Part shown: positions 52,554-63,458 of the stretch, one piece after another
Numbering within the stretch: the first letter of the stretch is position 1
Layout: the number at the start of each line of letters is the position of its first letter
NCBI GenBank assembly: GCA_009823505.1
Contig: VZQC01009559.1
Coordinates: 93,521 to 157,520 of the forward strand
Length of the DNA: 64,000 nucleotides
From: Rhizomys pruinosus
Taxonomy: Eukaryota > Chordata > Mammalia > Rodentia > Spalacidae
Reading direction: 5' to 3'
The notes under the pieces: model-generated
The model's input: only the letters and a program-made list of their open reading frames with translations
Database searches by the model: none
Told to the model about the DNA's origin: nothing
Translations under genes and position numbers: made by a program

Positions 52554-52618
52554 AGTTTCCTTAGGTATTAATGTTCATCAATACTTAATGAACATTAATA
52601 CCTAAGGAAACTACAGTA
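52548..52618. repeat. Perfect 31-bp inverted repeat (hairpin)
   Basis: The arms 52548-52578 and 52588-52618 are exact reverse complements, separated by 9 bp (caatactta). The left arm starts inside the Tigger terminal sequence (tactgta). The arms are AT-rich but include a 'tttcctta'/'taaggaaa' block. There are no mismatches. Confidence 0.98.
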
Positions 52619-53726
52619 TACTCTATACATGTATACTCTATTCCTTGATTCCTATCCTGTGCAGCAGCTCTCAATTGGAATTGGTTTTCTGCTTCGAGGT
52701 CTGATCTTCTGACTTGACTTTTCTGTATGAGGATAGGCAAGTTTTTTTCACCTGCCACTTGCTGCATGGGGGTCACACAATAAATGAACTGAGTTCTTAG
52801 AACCAGATATCTTTCCTGCTTAGAATCATCTATGACCTTGTTTGCCCCACAGATTGGATTTCTATAGGTACTGGAGCTCTACTGCATCAAACCATTGAAT
52901 ACCGTTGGAGAACCCTGTGTTTGCATAGCTCATTAGAACTAGCTGTCTAAATTTGGTCTAGCTCCTACTATCTTGGCTGTTAAGGGGTCAGGAAGCCAAC
53001 CTTTGGGCAATATTTCCACTCAGGTTACTATGGTCAGCTGCATTTTGATGCTGTTTTATTTCCTTTCTCCTTTTGTTTCTTTCTTGTCAAGTTTCCGTTT
53101 TCCATGGCTGCAGTCCCTCCCCTCCATTGCCCTTTCTGCACTGTCTGTTTCAATGCTTTAAATGGCATTCATTCATTCATTCACTCATTCACTCACTGCA
53201 GTTGTGGTTATCTTTGCAGCATACCTGTTTTCTGCTGTCCTCCTATGCTTGTGTTTTGGCTCTATGTTCCTTGACAACAGGAGCCTTAACCTGTTAGTGT
53301 GGGACACTGGCCCCCTGACTGATGACTTAAGCTACTGGTCCCCTGGCATGTAGTTGTCATATGACTTTCTTGGGAAGATAGTGGTCACCAACAGGACTCT
53401 CCTCTTTAGTCTCCTCAAATAGTCTCACAGTTTGGACATCATCAATATTCTTGTCTTTAAGGATACCAATTCCTATTGCTGCATCGCAGCATTGAAATAA
53501 ACAACTAATGTTTTAAAAAAAAAGTGTCAAATAACCAACCCCAGACTCTACCAACCTCTTTTTTGTTACAGACACAACCACTGAACTAGAATGGATGGTG
53601 GCTTTTGAAATTATATGAGGACGCCAAAGTAACTATGATTGTGATTGTGGACCATTAGCATCTGTGAGGAGAGGCACTGCTTTAATTGTGTCACCATCTT
53701 ATAAAGCATCCTTAAAATTATAAAGA
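52619..53726. other. No recognised gene; short (CATT)n
   Basis: Unique-looking DNA with a small CATT/CACT tract at 53168-53199. Short open frames only. Confidence 0.5.
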
Positions 53727-53955
53727 ATAGGGGCTGGAGAGATGGCTCAGTGGTTATATGTACTGGCTGCTCTTACTGAAGTACCAGATTTGATTCCCAG
53801 CATCCACATGATGGCTAACAACTGTCCATAGCTCCAGAGACAGGGGATCCAACTCCCTCTTCTGACCTTTCTGGGCATTACATGACAACAGGTGCACTTA
53901 TACACATGCAGGCAATGCACTCGTACATATAAAATAAAAATAAAATATTTAAAAA
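53727..53955 (+). mobile_element. B2 SINE
   Basis: The head 'aggggctggagagatggctc' and the end 'acatataaaataaaaataaa'. The region between head and B box is partly altered (tggttatatgtactggctgc). Possible short target repeat of the 'aaaattat' type, not resolved. Confidence 0.92.
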
Positions 53956-54135
53956 TTATTAGAAGAAAAGGGGGGTACTAAAAATAAGGAAAACATTTTT
54001 ATTTAAAAGGTCCTACTTCACTCACATACTATAATTTTGTAATGTCAGAATTATTAGGTTAGACCCCTCAGGAATGTTGGGGACAATTTCTCATTCATTT
54101 AAATTTATATGCTCACTGTTAAAAAAGTCAAGCAT

Positions 54136-54285
54136 CAGGGCATAATGGTGCACACCTTTAATCCCAGCACTTGGGAGGCAGAGGCAGGTGTATCTCTGTG
54201 AGTTCAAGGCCAGCCTGGTCTACACAGAAAGTTATAGGCCAGCTGGGGCTATGGAGAGACTCTGTCTCAAAAAGACTGAAAAAAG
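54136..54285 (+). mobile_element. B1 SINE
   Basis: 'gcataatggtgcacaccttt' to 'ctgtctcaaaaagactgaaa'. Well preserved apart from the first bases. Confidence 0.92.
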
Positions 54286-55131
54286 CCTAGCAATAATGAG
54301 AGTAGATGAGGGTTATTTTTCCTTGTGTTTTCTTAACTCATCCCTCCTTGATCTACTGGGACAGGAGCACCTTCAGCAAGAATCTCACCTATCTGCAACG
54401 AAGGGCCCATTCACTAGTGAAGATGAAGAGGAGAGGAGGTGAACAGTTCTTAAGGAATACCACTAAAGTCTCCAGATCAAGTGCTACCATGATCACAGAG
54501 CTACCTCCTCTGGAGGGAAGACTTACTGACTTTCAGGGCAGAAATAAGTTGGAAGTTCACAATGACTACTTGTGATTACAGGTAAACAATTGTGTACCAT
54601 TGTATGCAGCAATGAAAAAGCTGGAAAGTTTATCCTAAACTAATATGCATGTGCTAACAAAAACACAAATGCCATCAGTGCAATGAAAGTGTCGTTGCGG
54701 TGGGTGAAAGGAAAACACCTAGTAATGAAGAGTTGGAGAGAATCACTATCTCTTGAAAAGTTTCTACAGAAGAAAAATCAATAAACCCGATTTTGGAAGC
54801 ACAGTTTAGAACATCTGGTTAAGAGTATATTGAAAGAGAAACAGATGTTCCATCACTGTGTGGATGACTGGACAGTTAGAGGAAGGGAAGGATGCATTCT
54901 TCATGCAGATTATGAAACAGGTGCAGGAATATGACTGTTGGTGACAGGAAACTTGAACTGTATAGACATCTGCAAGAAGCTCATTCTGTTAAATGCACAG
55001 CTTTGATAAACTCTTCAATTGCCTTGATGAGACTTTGTTCCTTAAGAAGACCGAAGTTGTAATATGTAGAATTTTGTAGCTAATTCTTACCATGAAAGAA
55101 GAACTTGCTGGTGATGCAGAAGAAATAGGAG
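54286..55131. other. Unassigned sequence
   Basis: Non-repetitive text with several broken plus-strand frames at 54580-55100. It could be a decayed retrocopy or transposon, but no family is recognised. Confidence 0.35.
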
Positions 55132-55440
55132 ATATCTGGGCAGATGGTTCAGTAGGCAAAATGCTAGCTGTGCAGGCATAAGGACCTGAGTTTGTGTTCC
55201 TAGTACCCACATAAGAAACCAGCCATGGTGGTATGTGTCTGTAACCCCAGTTTTAGAAGGTGAGATGGGCAGATCCTCAGAGCTCGCAGGTCAGCCAACC
55301 CAGCCAATTGTGAGCTCCAGGTCTAGCAAGACACTGTCTCAAAAAATAAGTAATAGAGGAAGACATGCTCTGTTGACCTCTGGGATCCACACATGCATGG
55401 ACAGTTGGTGCTGGTGCATTCCCCACACACAATTAAAATA
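55132..55440 (+). repeat. B4/RSINE1-type composite SINE
   Basis: The tRNA-like head 'tctgggcagatggttcagta', then 'ggacctgagtttgtgttcct', 'cagccatggtggtatgtgtc', 'gtgagctccaggtctagcaa', 'gacactgtctcaaaaaataa' and a terminal 'ctgttgacctctgggatcca'. The order is that of RSINE1. Confidence 0.8.
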
Positions 55441-56254
55441 TCTCAGGTTTCGTAATAAAGAGAAAAGGTGATTGCTAGAATGAGTAAACACAGCAAAACA
55501 AAATCAGAGGAAGGCATGGTTCATCAGCAGGTGCTTATGAAGGACAGTATGGAACTGTATATAGCTAGCAAAGCCAATTCAGTATGAACAGAGGGTTGGG
55601 AGGTCCCAAGGTTACCATCTTTACTATTATTCATTAAATATATGTTGAAGGGTGCTATTTCTGACATCCAGATTCCATCCTCTGTTATTTGGCCTAACAA
55701 ACATATCAAATGGCTTAGGGTGATTTGGACATTCCCATGAACATATCAGTTAATGGATAAAGCATTCCTCTGTACAGTCCCAAATAAGGTGCTGGTAACT
55801 GTCCAAGGGATGCCCTCCTGTGTACTGGTGATGAGGCTAGCCAGCACAGGGTAGAGATGCATCATGCTGATTTTAGGCAGGGTTAGGATTCTGTAGTCCC
55901 GGGGGCAATGCCATCCCCCTCCTGATTCCTTAGGAAATGTCCTAATGATTAGAACCTTCACGGAAATGTGCCTGCCTCCTTCCAGCCACCTGGTTCTATT
56001 AGGATCCTCTAGTCTTTTTTCCCTCTTCATTTATTTTCTCCTCAAATTCCCTTACTCAATTCCATCTCTATGGGCACATGTTATTTTTAGATTTTTGGAG
56101 AGATAGTTTTCTATTTCCTCAGACTTGCTGTTCCCACAAGCTTACCCTGCACTGAAGAAGAATTGAGGAAAGATAAGGAGCAAAACTAGGAGAGAGTGTA
56201 CTTTGTTTTATTCATTCAAAATAGTATTGTGTCATTATTTAAAAAAATGAACAG
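55441..56254. other. No recognised feature
   Basis: Unique-looking DNA. Nothing supportable. Confidence 0.5.
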
Positions 56255-56402
56255 TTTATCTGGGTGTGCTGGCACATGCCTTTAATCTCAGCACTCAAAG
56301 GGGCAGAAGCAGGCTGATCTCTGTGAGATCAAGGCCAGCCTTGTCTACATAGTGAGTACCAGGCCAGCTGGGGCTACAGGGAGACCTTGTCTCAAACAAC
56401 AA
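56255..56402 (+). repeat. B1 SINE, diverged
   Basis: 'ctgggtgtgctggcacatgc', 'ctttaatctcagcactcaaa', 'aggccagctggggctacagg', 'gagaccttgtctcaaacaac'. Confidence 0.88.
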
Positions 56403-56621
56403 CTGCAAATGAATGTTTTGTTTTAAAATAGTTTTAGATTCATATACAGTGGTAAGAAATGGCAGAGTCGTTCTGTATATGTTGGTGGGATAAAGAAAGG
56501 AAGAGAGTGCATGCAGTTGGGAGGGAACAGTGGTGGTGAGAATGAGGGACAAATTGGAGGGGACAGAGTAGGGATGGACTCAATCAAAGCACGTTATAGA
56601 CCTGCATGGAATTTTCTTTCT

Positions 56622-56776
56622 TTTCATTTTTTTTTTTTTTTTTTGAGGCAGGGTCTCCCTTTAGTCCCAACTGGCCTGGAGATCGCTCTGTAGACCAGGC
56701 TGGCCTTGAACTCACAGAGATCCACCTACTTCTGCCTACTGGGTGCTGGGGTTAAAAGTGTGCACCACCACTCCCA
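56622..56776 (-). mobile_element. B1 SINE with short TSD
   Basis: The T-run at 56629-56644, 'gaggcagggtctccctttag', to 'gtgcaccaccactcccagc'. It is flanked by tggaattttctt at about 56608 and tggaatttctt at about 56779, one indel apart. Confidence 0.92.
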
Positions 56777-56780
56777 GCTG

Positions 56781-57445
56781 GAATTTCTTATCAATAAAAA
56801 CTTATGTAATTGAAATTATTATTTAGCATATAGTCTTTTAGGATTTCCCCCCTCTCTTAACAATTCAGTAAGTTTTAAGAAATTACACAGAAATAGATAA
56901 CCTCTATCACAGAAGGAAATAAACACACATTCTATTTGGGTTTTTGTCTTTATTGGAAATAAAATTCAAAATGGAAAGGCTAGAATGCACCATATGTTGT
57001 CAAGCGTATGTGACCAGTTCCAATCTATTCTAAGCTCTAGACCCAGATTTGTACTTCCTTCTGGAAAGTTCCACATGGATCATTTGAAGGAAACCCAAAT
57101 TCAATGTGCTCAGAATTAAATGTGTCATATGTCATTCTTTACCCACTGAAAACTCAGCTTTACCTTTACTTCTTGCTTAAATAAAGGAGTCCAACCCTAA
57201 ATGCTCCCTGGTATCCTGCCCAGCAGCTTCTCTCACTCTGGCCAACTTCTCCACATTCCTCATTATCTCACTGCCATTAAAACCCAATTCTCGCATATTG
57301 TGAACCCTTCTGGATGGCACTCTTCCACTCCCATGGACTTTTTCTTAGCGATTCCCTCATCTTCTATGAGTATACTATCATAACCGTTCCTTTTCAATTT
57401 CTCCTCCATCCAGATCTGATTAATTCCATTGTCAAGACAGCCTTT
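56781..57445. other. No recognised feature
   Basis: Unique-looking DNA, CT-rich at 57200-57420. Nothing supportable. Confidence 0.5.
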
Positions 57446-57461
57446 TAAAAATACTGATCTT

Positions 57462-57621
57462 GCCGGGCGTGGTGGCGCATGCCTTTAATCCTAGCACTTG
57501 GGAGGCAGAGGCAGGAGGATCTTTGTGAGTTCAAGGCCAGCCTGGTCTACAAAGTGAGTTCCAGGACAGCTGGGGCTACAGGGAGACCCTGTCTCGAAAA
57601 GACCAAAAAAAAAAAAAAAAT
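57462..57621 (+). mobile_element. B1 SINE, young, 15-bp perfect TSD
   Basis: Plus-strand B1 starting gccgggcgtggtggcgcatg with CpGs retained and a 16-A tail. It is bounded by aaaaatactgatctt at 57447-57461 and 57622-57636. Confidence 0.97.
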
Positions 57622-57932
57622 AAAAATACTGATCTTATCATATTATCTTTCTGATGTTTATGTTTAGCAAATTTGTCTATGAAGTCAACTGTTTCATATC
57701 ATCACATTTCCCAGAGAAGCCAACCCTGGGGTTTGTGACACAACAGTCCCTTTCAGTACACACATTATGCAAGCCTATGGAAGAAATGCATCTGAACCCT
57801 GGGCCATGGCATGTTTAAGAACTACGGTAACAGGGAGGCAAGGCAGGGACCCCGCTATTGGCTTCCTCAGTGCCATTTGCTTTGCTTTTGCTTTCTTAGG
57901 GAAGTTTAGGATGAAGCCACTTGTTCTAGTTC

Positions 57933-57934
<2 letters not shown>

Positions 57935-57991
<57 letters not shown>
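57935..57991 (+). repeat. (TTTC)n microsatellite from a SINE tail
   Basis: About 14 TTTC units followed by a T-run. It lies exactly where the A-tail of the neighbouring minus-strand B1 should be, so it is (GAAA)n growth of that tail. Confidence 0.97.
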
Positions 57992-57992
<1 letters not shown>

Positions 57993-57994
57993 TT

Positions 57995-58151
57995 TTTTTA
58001 TTTTTTTGGTATTTTTGAGACAGAGTCTCCCTTTAGTCCCAGCTATGCTGGAGCTCGATCTGTAGACCAGGCTGGCCTCGAACTCACAGAGATCCGCCTG
58101 CCTCTGCCTCCCAAGTGCTAGGATTAAAGGCGTGCGCCACCACGCCCGGCT
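57995..58151 (-). mobile_element. B1 SINE inside URR1, 13-bp TSD
   Basis: Minus-strand B1 ending 'ccaccacgcccggc'. The repeats are tagttctctttct at about 57927-57939 and tagttcactttct at 58152-58164, one mismatch apart. Confidence 0.95.
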
Positions 58152-58354
58152 TAGTTCACTTTCTATAGTTGTGATAAAACCCTCACCAAAACCAACTTTA
58201 GGAGGGAGTTGCTTATTTCAGCTCATGGTGCAATCCTTCATTGAGTGCAGGAACTCAAGGCAGGAACCTGGTGGCAGGAGCCGAAGCACAGACCCTGGAG
58301 TAACTCTGCCTCCTGGCTTGCTTCCTCCTGGCTTGCTGAACTACTTTTCTTATT

Positions 58355-58556
58355 TTTAGATTTTTAATCTGTGAGTGTTTTGTCTGCATCTATGTAAGTG
58401 CATGCAGTGTCTGCAGGGGCCAGAGAGGATGTCAGATCCTCTAGAACTGGAGTCACATGAAGTTGTTAGCCAACATGTAGATGCTGGGAATTGAACCTGG
58501 GTCCTCTGGAAGAGCAGCCAGTACTCTTAACCACTGAGACATCTCTCCAGCCCCTT
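58355..58556 (-). mobile_element. B2/B3-family SINE inside URR1
   Basis: The minus-strand head at the right (aggggctggagagatgtctc), then 'agagtactggctgctcttcc' and 'gacccaggttcaattcccag'. The URR1 text stops at about 58343 (gaactacttttctt) and restarts at about 58570. Confidence 0.9.
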
Positions 58557-58978
58557 TACTTTTTTGTTTTTTATTTTGTATAGTCCAGGCACCCTTACCC
58601 AGGGATGGCCCGGTCCACAGTGAGCTGGACCCTCATACATCAGTTAATAATTAAAAAAAAATGCCTCCTAGACATGATCAGAGGCCACTTTGATGTATGA
58701 AACTCCTCAGTTGAGGTTTGCTCTTCCCAAGTGTGTCAAGTGGACAACAGAATCTCACTAGCACACTCCTCAAGAAATTGCTTGCCATCATGAGTAGAAA
58801 TAAACATGACAACATCTTTTTACAGCATTTGTAATCCTGAAACAAAATGGTTGGATCCATCACAGCAATACCCTGCATTCCTGGTGATAATTACCATTCT
58901 CTTCTGATAGTAAGCAGAGCACCTTGTAGAACTATAAAAGCTAGCTAGTAGAGAGGAAGCTTTGAGGTCAGCACTCAT

Positions 58979-59010
58979 TCAAAACAAAACAAAACAAAAC
59001 AAATAAACAA
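58979..59010 (+). repeat. (AAAAC)n simple repeat
   Basis: Four to five AAAAC units followed by AAAC/AAAT units and an A-rich patch. Confidence 0.95.
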
Positions 59011-59029
59011 ACAAAAAGAAAGAAATCTT

Positions 59030-59115
59030 AAGACTGGAAGTATATGATTTCTGAAGAAAAACAATAGTTTTAACAGTGCTTGCCTTTTACTTCCTGTCAT
59101 TTCAAGTAACTCAAG
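59030..59115 (-). pseudogene. Tigger transposase C-terminal relic (copy 1)
   Basis: The minus strand, one frame, encodes 'KASTVKTIVFLQKS', which parallels 'KASAVQTIFDVFFKE' in the second copy at 62133-62366. The DNA also aligns (gtatatgatttctgaag versus 'gtatatgagttctttaa'; 'gtgcttgccttttacttcct' versus 'cacttgccttctccttcct'). A stop interrupts the frame just before this block. Only the last 30 codons or so survive. Confidence 0.6.
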
Positions 59116-60480
59116 TAGCTGGAATTGCAGGTTTGTGTCTGCATACCCAGTGAACACCAGTTCTTATGATGTATTAATCATAAAAGTACCATCAGACTTC
59201 TACACATTTTCACACTACTGAAATCCCTAGAAAACTTTCAAGATCTTTACATAGTTATGCAAAGCATGGTTGAAAATCCATGTCAAGTGTTTCAGATAGA
59301 ACTACATTATGATTGGAGAGCTGAGCATGCTTCCCAAGGGGCACCCAGCACCAAAGCTGGCCAGGCTTCCATTCCCTGAAAAGAAAAAAAAAAAAGAACT
59401 ACATTATGAAAGAATGTTCCATCTTCTCTACCAGATGTTATGTACAATGGATTGCCTTCGGTCTGCTGGAGTTGTTCATTGGATCTCACAACTCAGGAAT
59501 ATAGTAGTAAGCTCATGAATTACATAATATTTTTACATACTTTTATTAGAATTTATTTCAGATATCATGTTTGTGATGCTGCTCTTCAGATTTGATACTT
59601 ATTGACATAGCCCCAGGGAAAAGAAAAAGTAGCTAGTCACAGCCAGGACTAGCTACTGTAAATCATGAATATGCTACAAGATTTCTAATATTTGCTACTT
59701 TCCAATCCTAATTTAGTTACAACTCATGGACAATAGCATTTGAAGTTTGTTAAAAGCTCTATTATCTAAATAATGGAGTAACTCAGAACATGTCTTAGAT
59801 CTTGGGCCTGTACAACCATCTTATCCATGCTCCCACCCAACAAAAGTCACATTAAAGAAAATGTGTTCTACACATTTGGAGCATGCTCAAAGTTTATGAT
59901 CTTATCAAGACAGGAGTATACTTCATGAGTAATTCATTTTATTGTACCTAAACAGGTGGCTGACTTATACTAGTTCAGAGCCTGTTTTTGTATAGACTGA
60001 GACAGTTTCCTCTGGAGATAGGTCCTACCGAAGATCTAAAGTCTGATATTCTTTCCTACAGCGAAGGTTCCTTGAATCTTCTTGGTTTTCTGCCACTTGG
60101 ACAGGAAGTCAGATCATTACATCACTTGATTCTACTTATAAAATAAGCATATTTATGCTAGATAAGGGCAAGTTCCAAAGTCTGCTTAGATTTATATTTA
60201 AATGATTTATAAAATAATACATAATTTATCTCATATCACTACACATAGGGTATTATTTTCTAAGGAATATTTATTCATGTTTAGAAGAGCATGAAAAAGT
60301 GGTGATTACTATTTCTGAGCCCTTCCATTTTTTTTTTCACCAGGAAATACGATGTGAACCTTGAGTAGTTTAAGTGTATTGGTGTTCCTGATAAGGGTTT
60401 ATTAGTTAATTGGTGCTTTATTAATGAAAACCTATTTTTTCTATAACTGAATAATTTCTAAGTAAAGAATCAATGGGGAG
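59116..60480. other. No recognised gene
   Basis: AT-rich unique-looking DNA. A short poly-A patch lies at 59381-59395. Nothing supportable. Confidence 0.5.
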
Positions 60481-60560
60481 AGGTGGAGAAAGAGAAAAAG
60501 AAGAAGGAGGAGGAGGAGGAGGAGAAGAAGGAGAAGGAAATAAAGAAAGAAAGAAAGAGA
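60478..60560 (+). repeat. GA-rich low-complexity tract
   Basis: Purine-only or nearly so: GGA/GAA units around 60500-60540, then GAAA units at 60543-60562. Confidence 0.95.
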
Positions 60561-60899
60561 GAAAATGGATTTCTTTCAAGGATGAGGAAGAACCAAATGT
60601 CATGGTACTGTGGTGAAGAGTTCACATGTGCTGTCTTGATATGCTGTCTATAGAAGAACTATCTGTTCTTATTCTTCTTCAAAGGGATCTTTCTCTGTTC
60701 TCCAATGCTATGGAAAGCTCCTTTCCTAGTCAATCTCTGAGCCATACCCATTTTCTATGATATCTACTCCTAGTTACATTTTATTTGATTAGAACTTTCC
60801 CATGGGAAGATAGGTAGAGGCAGCTAGTAGCCTGAGACTTTCCAAAGGCCTAGAAAATCCAGGAAATACTAAAGGAGCTAGTTAGAAAATTTAAGTGGA

Positions 60900-61042
60900 G
60901 CAGGGCATGGTGGCACACACCTTTAATCCCAGGGAGGCAGAGGCAGGCCGATCTCTGTGAGTTCAAGGCCAACCTGGTCTGCAGAGTGAGCTCCAGGTCA
61001 GCTAGCACTAAAGGGAAACCTTGTCTCGAAAAGACTAAAAAA
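60900..61042 (+). mobile_element. B1 SINE with 17-bp perfect TSD
   Basis: Plus-strand B1 bounded by tagaaaatttaagtgga at 60883-60899 and 61043-61059. An 11-bp segment of the B1 (cacttggg-type) is missing in 'atcccagggaggcagagg'. Confidence 0.97.
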
Positions 61043-61179
61043 TAGAAAATTTAAGTGGAAAGACAGAATGAGAGCAAAGGAAAAAATAGATAGAACTGAG
61101 CCATGTCAATTGCTGGATGATACATTGACAAGAACAAACTACAGCTGAAAAACATGAGATAAGTTAAATTTGGAGATCC

Positions 61180-61965
61180 TTTGATTTGAAGTAAATGGAC
61201 AATAGGTATGTGAAAAGGCTAACCTCATCAGGGAAATACAAACCCAAACCATAGTGGGATATCACCTTGCCCCAGTAAGAATGCTTACTACCAAAATGAG
61301 TGAAGGTAGTGAATTCAGGTAAATATGTGGAGAAAAAGCACCCCGAACATCATTTTTGGGAATGTAAATTAATATAGCAATTAGGCAAAGCAGCATGGAA
61401 TTTTGCTAAAGAATTCCTGGTAAACTATTACATGTTCAGACAATCTCGCTACTGCATGTACACCCAAAGAAAGTGAAATGAGTGTGTTGAAGAGACACTG
61501 TTTCCCCTGTTCATTGCGGCTCTATTCACAACAAGGGAGAAGTGGAGACAGTTTTATCTGACTGATGAGTTGTTAAGGAAGATGCAGTACACATATACCA
61601 TGAAATACTTTCCAGACATGAAAAGGAATGGAATGCTGTCTTCTGAAACAAGGTGGATAGAACTAGAAATCATTCTGTGAAGTGAAAAAACAGGCATAGG
61701 AAGATAAGTGTCACTTAATGTTCCTCATAGGTGGAATCTTAACATGTTGAGTCCTCCGTTGGGTACTCAGGGACACTGGAGTCAGAAGCTCTGTGTGCTG
61801 GTATACAAGGTGGCTGTAGGTAACAGCCATGTACTGTGGATATTGAAAAGTTAGGAGCACAGATTTTGAGAGCTTTCCAAGAAAAGGTAACTGTTTGATG
61901 AAATGGGTTTGACCTGATTTAAACATTATACAACATATACATGTATCAAAACATTACATGTTAAC
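61180..61965 (+). repeat. Ancient L1 3' end
   Basis: 'gggaaatacaaacccaaacc', 'atagtgggatatcaccttgc', 'gttcattgcggctctattca', 'atgcagtacacatataccat', 'gaaatactttccagacatga', and 'caaggtggatagaactagaa' are the ORF2 C-terminal and 3' region of old mammalian L1 (L1M-type). Different from the younger rodent L1 in this window. Frames are destroyed. Confidence 0.85.
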
Positions 61966-62119
61966 CCATCTACAGGCAAAATTTTTCTGTGTTTATGTAT
62001 CAATGAAAAGTAAATTTAAAAAAATGTGAAAAGAAATATTTAAAAAAGTTTAAAAATCTCTCTTACTTTTCATTGGCGATACATAATAAACATGGTCAAA
62101 GTAATATTTTTATGATGCT

Positions 62120-62420
62120 AAAATTTAAAAGATTAGAAATCTTCAGAATTCAAGTATATGAGTTCTTTAAAAAACACATCAAAAATAGTTTGAACAGCAC
62201 TTGCCTTCTCCTTCCTGTCATCTAACTTAACATATGGAACGAACATGTTTTCTGTGCCTTGGTGAATTGTCACACTCCTTTCTAAGTCTGGATCACTTTC
62301 CAGCACTTTATCCTTTGTGCTTTCAGTGTCAGGAAATATCTCCAAGAGTTCCTTGAATGTTAACATTTTCCTGGCATCATTTCTTCTGGGACATCTACAT
62401 TTTTTGTCACAAATGCTTTT
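62120..62420 (-). pseudogene. Tigger transposase C-terminal relic (copy 2)
   Basis: Tigger elements are TcMar DNA transposons whose transposase resembles CENP-B/jerky proteins. The minus strand has an open stretch of 77 codons (62366-62133), preceded in frame by 'VDVPEEMMPGK'. It reads 'MLTFKELLEIFPDTEST', 'KDKVLESDPDLERSVTI', and ends '(K)ASAVQTIFDVFFKE', which fits the C-terminal tail of Tigger transposases as I know them. The DDE catalytic region is not present. The relic has no promoter or intact frame, so it is a fossil rather than a domesticated gene. Confidence 0.7.
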
Positions 62421-62751
62421 TTTTCTTTACATTGTTAACTGCTCACCTTTGCCCCCTTCCTCTGCCTGAATGTTTAGAGTCTGGAGTGAGTTTAGGTCCT
62501 ATACACAGGCTTGATCCAAACTTCACACCCAGCATCATCACATTCATCTCTTCCCTGCACTTTCATCTCTGGTACTGAATTTCTTTTTCAGTGGTCTATT
62601 TTCCCACTGTCGCCTTGGGTTTATTACTAAGTAATAAAACCCAGCTACACACTTAGGTCAGCCTAGTCTCAGAAGCTACTGGCCAATCGCTAACAAACTT
62701 TAAAACAAGTGATGTGATTTCCCCCAGTCATGAGAATGCACCTTATATTTG
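62421..62751. other. No recognised feature
   Basis: Unique-looking DNA. May include more of the Tigger relic near 62420, undetectable by eye. Confidence 0.45.
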
Positions 62752-62760
62752 TAACCATTT

Positions 62761-63013
62761 CTCTTTTCTTTTTTAAATTTTTAAAAAAATTTTGTATGTG
62801 TATGAATGTACTGTCTGCATGTAGGTTTGTGCACCTGTGTCGTGCAATGCTGCGGAGGTCAGAAGAGGGTCTCAGATTCCCCTGGAACTGGAGTTTTCCT
62901 GGAATTGGAGTTACTGATGGTTCTTAGCTGCCATGTGGGTGCTGGGGATCGAACCCAGGTCCTCTGCAAGAGCAGTCAGTGCTCTTAACCGCTAGGCTAT
63001 CTCTCCAGCCCCA
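62761..63013 (-). mobile_element. B2 SINE (duplication subfamily) with TSD
   Basis: Full minus-strand B2 with the internal duplication at about 62882-62914. It is bounded by taaccattt at 62752-62760 and 63014-63022. Confidence 0.95.
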
Positions 63014-63249
63014 TAACCATTTTTCAAATAAGATCCTCAAATTCTGTACTTCATACCAAATTACTGCTTAGTATTTTGAGATAACTGGAATTTGAACTGT
63101 GCTTTTGGAAACTAGTGTTATTTAAATAAACATGATAACTGCAGTTCATATGTATTGGACTTCTGTAGGGCTAGGTCTGCTTATAAATAAACCATTTTGT
63201 GAACCTTTAGCTCCCTAAGGGTTTAGAACTCAAATATGGCTCCATTTTC

Positions 63250-63458
<209 letters not shown>

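Larger units (their letters stand above)
57918..58770 (+). mobile_element. URR1-like hAT transposon, split by B1 and B2
   Basis: Begins at 'ctagttctctttct', resumes after the B1 with 'ttctatagttgtgataaaac', 'ggcaggaacctggtggcagg', 'agccgaagcacagaccctgg', 'ctcctggcttgcttcctcct', and after the B2 with 'acccagggatggcccggtcc' and 'gtgtgtcaagtggacaac'. Plus-strand equivalent of the copy at 48666-49136. Confidence 0.8.

Noticed and set aside
54580..55100. Retrocopy of an unknown gene
   Set aside because: Plus-strand fragments look protein-like in places but stops occur every few dozen codons and no family was recognised. Left as unassigned.
62133..62366. Domesticated transposase gene
   Set aside because: Only the C-terminal tail of a Tigger transposase remains, without a catalytic domain or start context. 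No sign of a retained gene.
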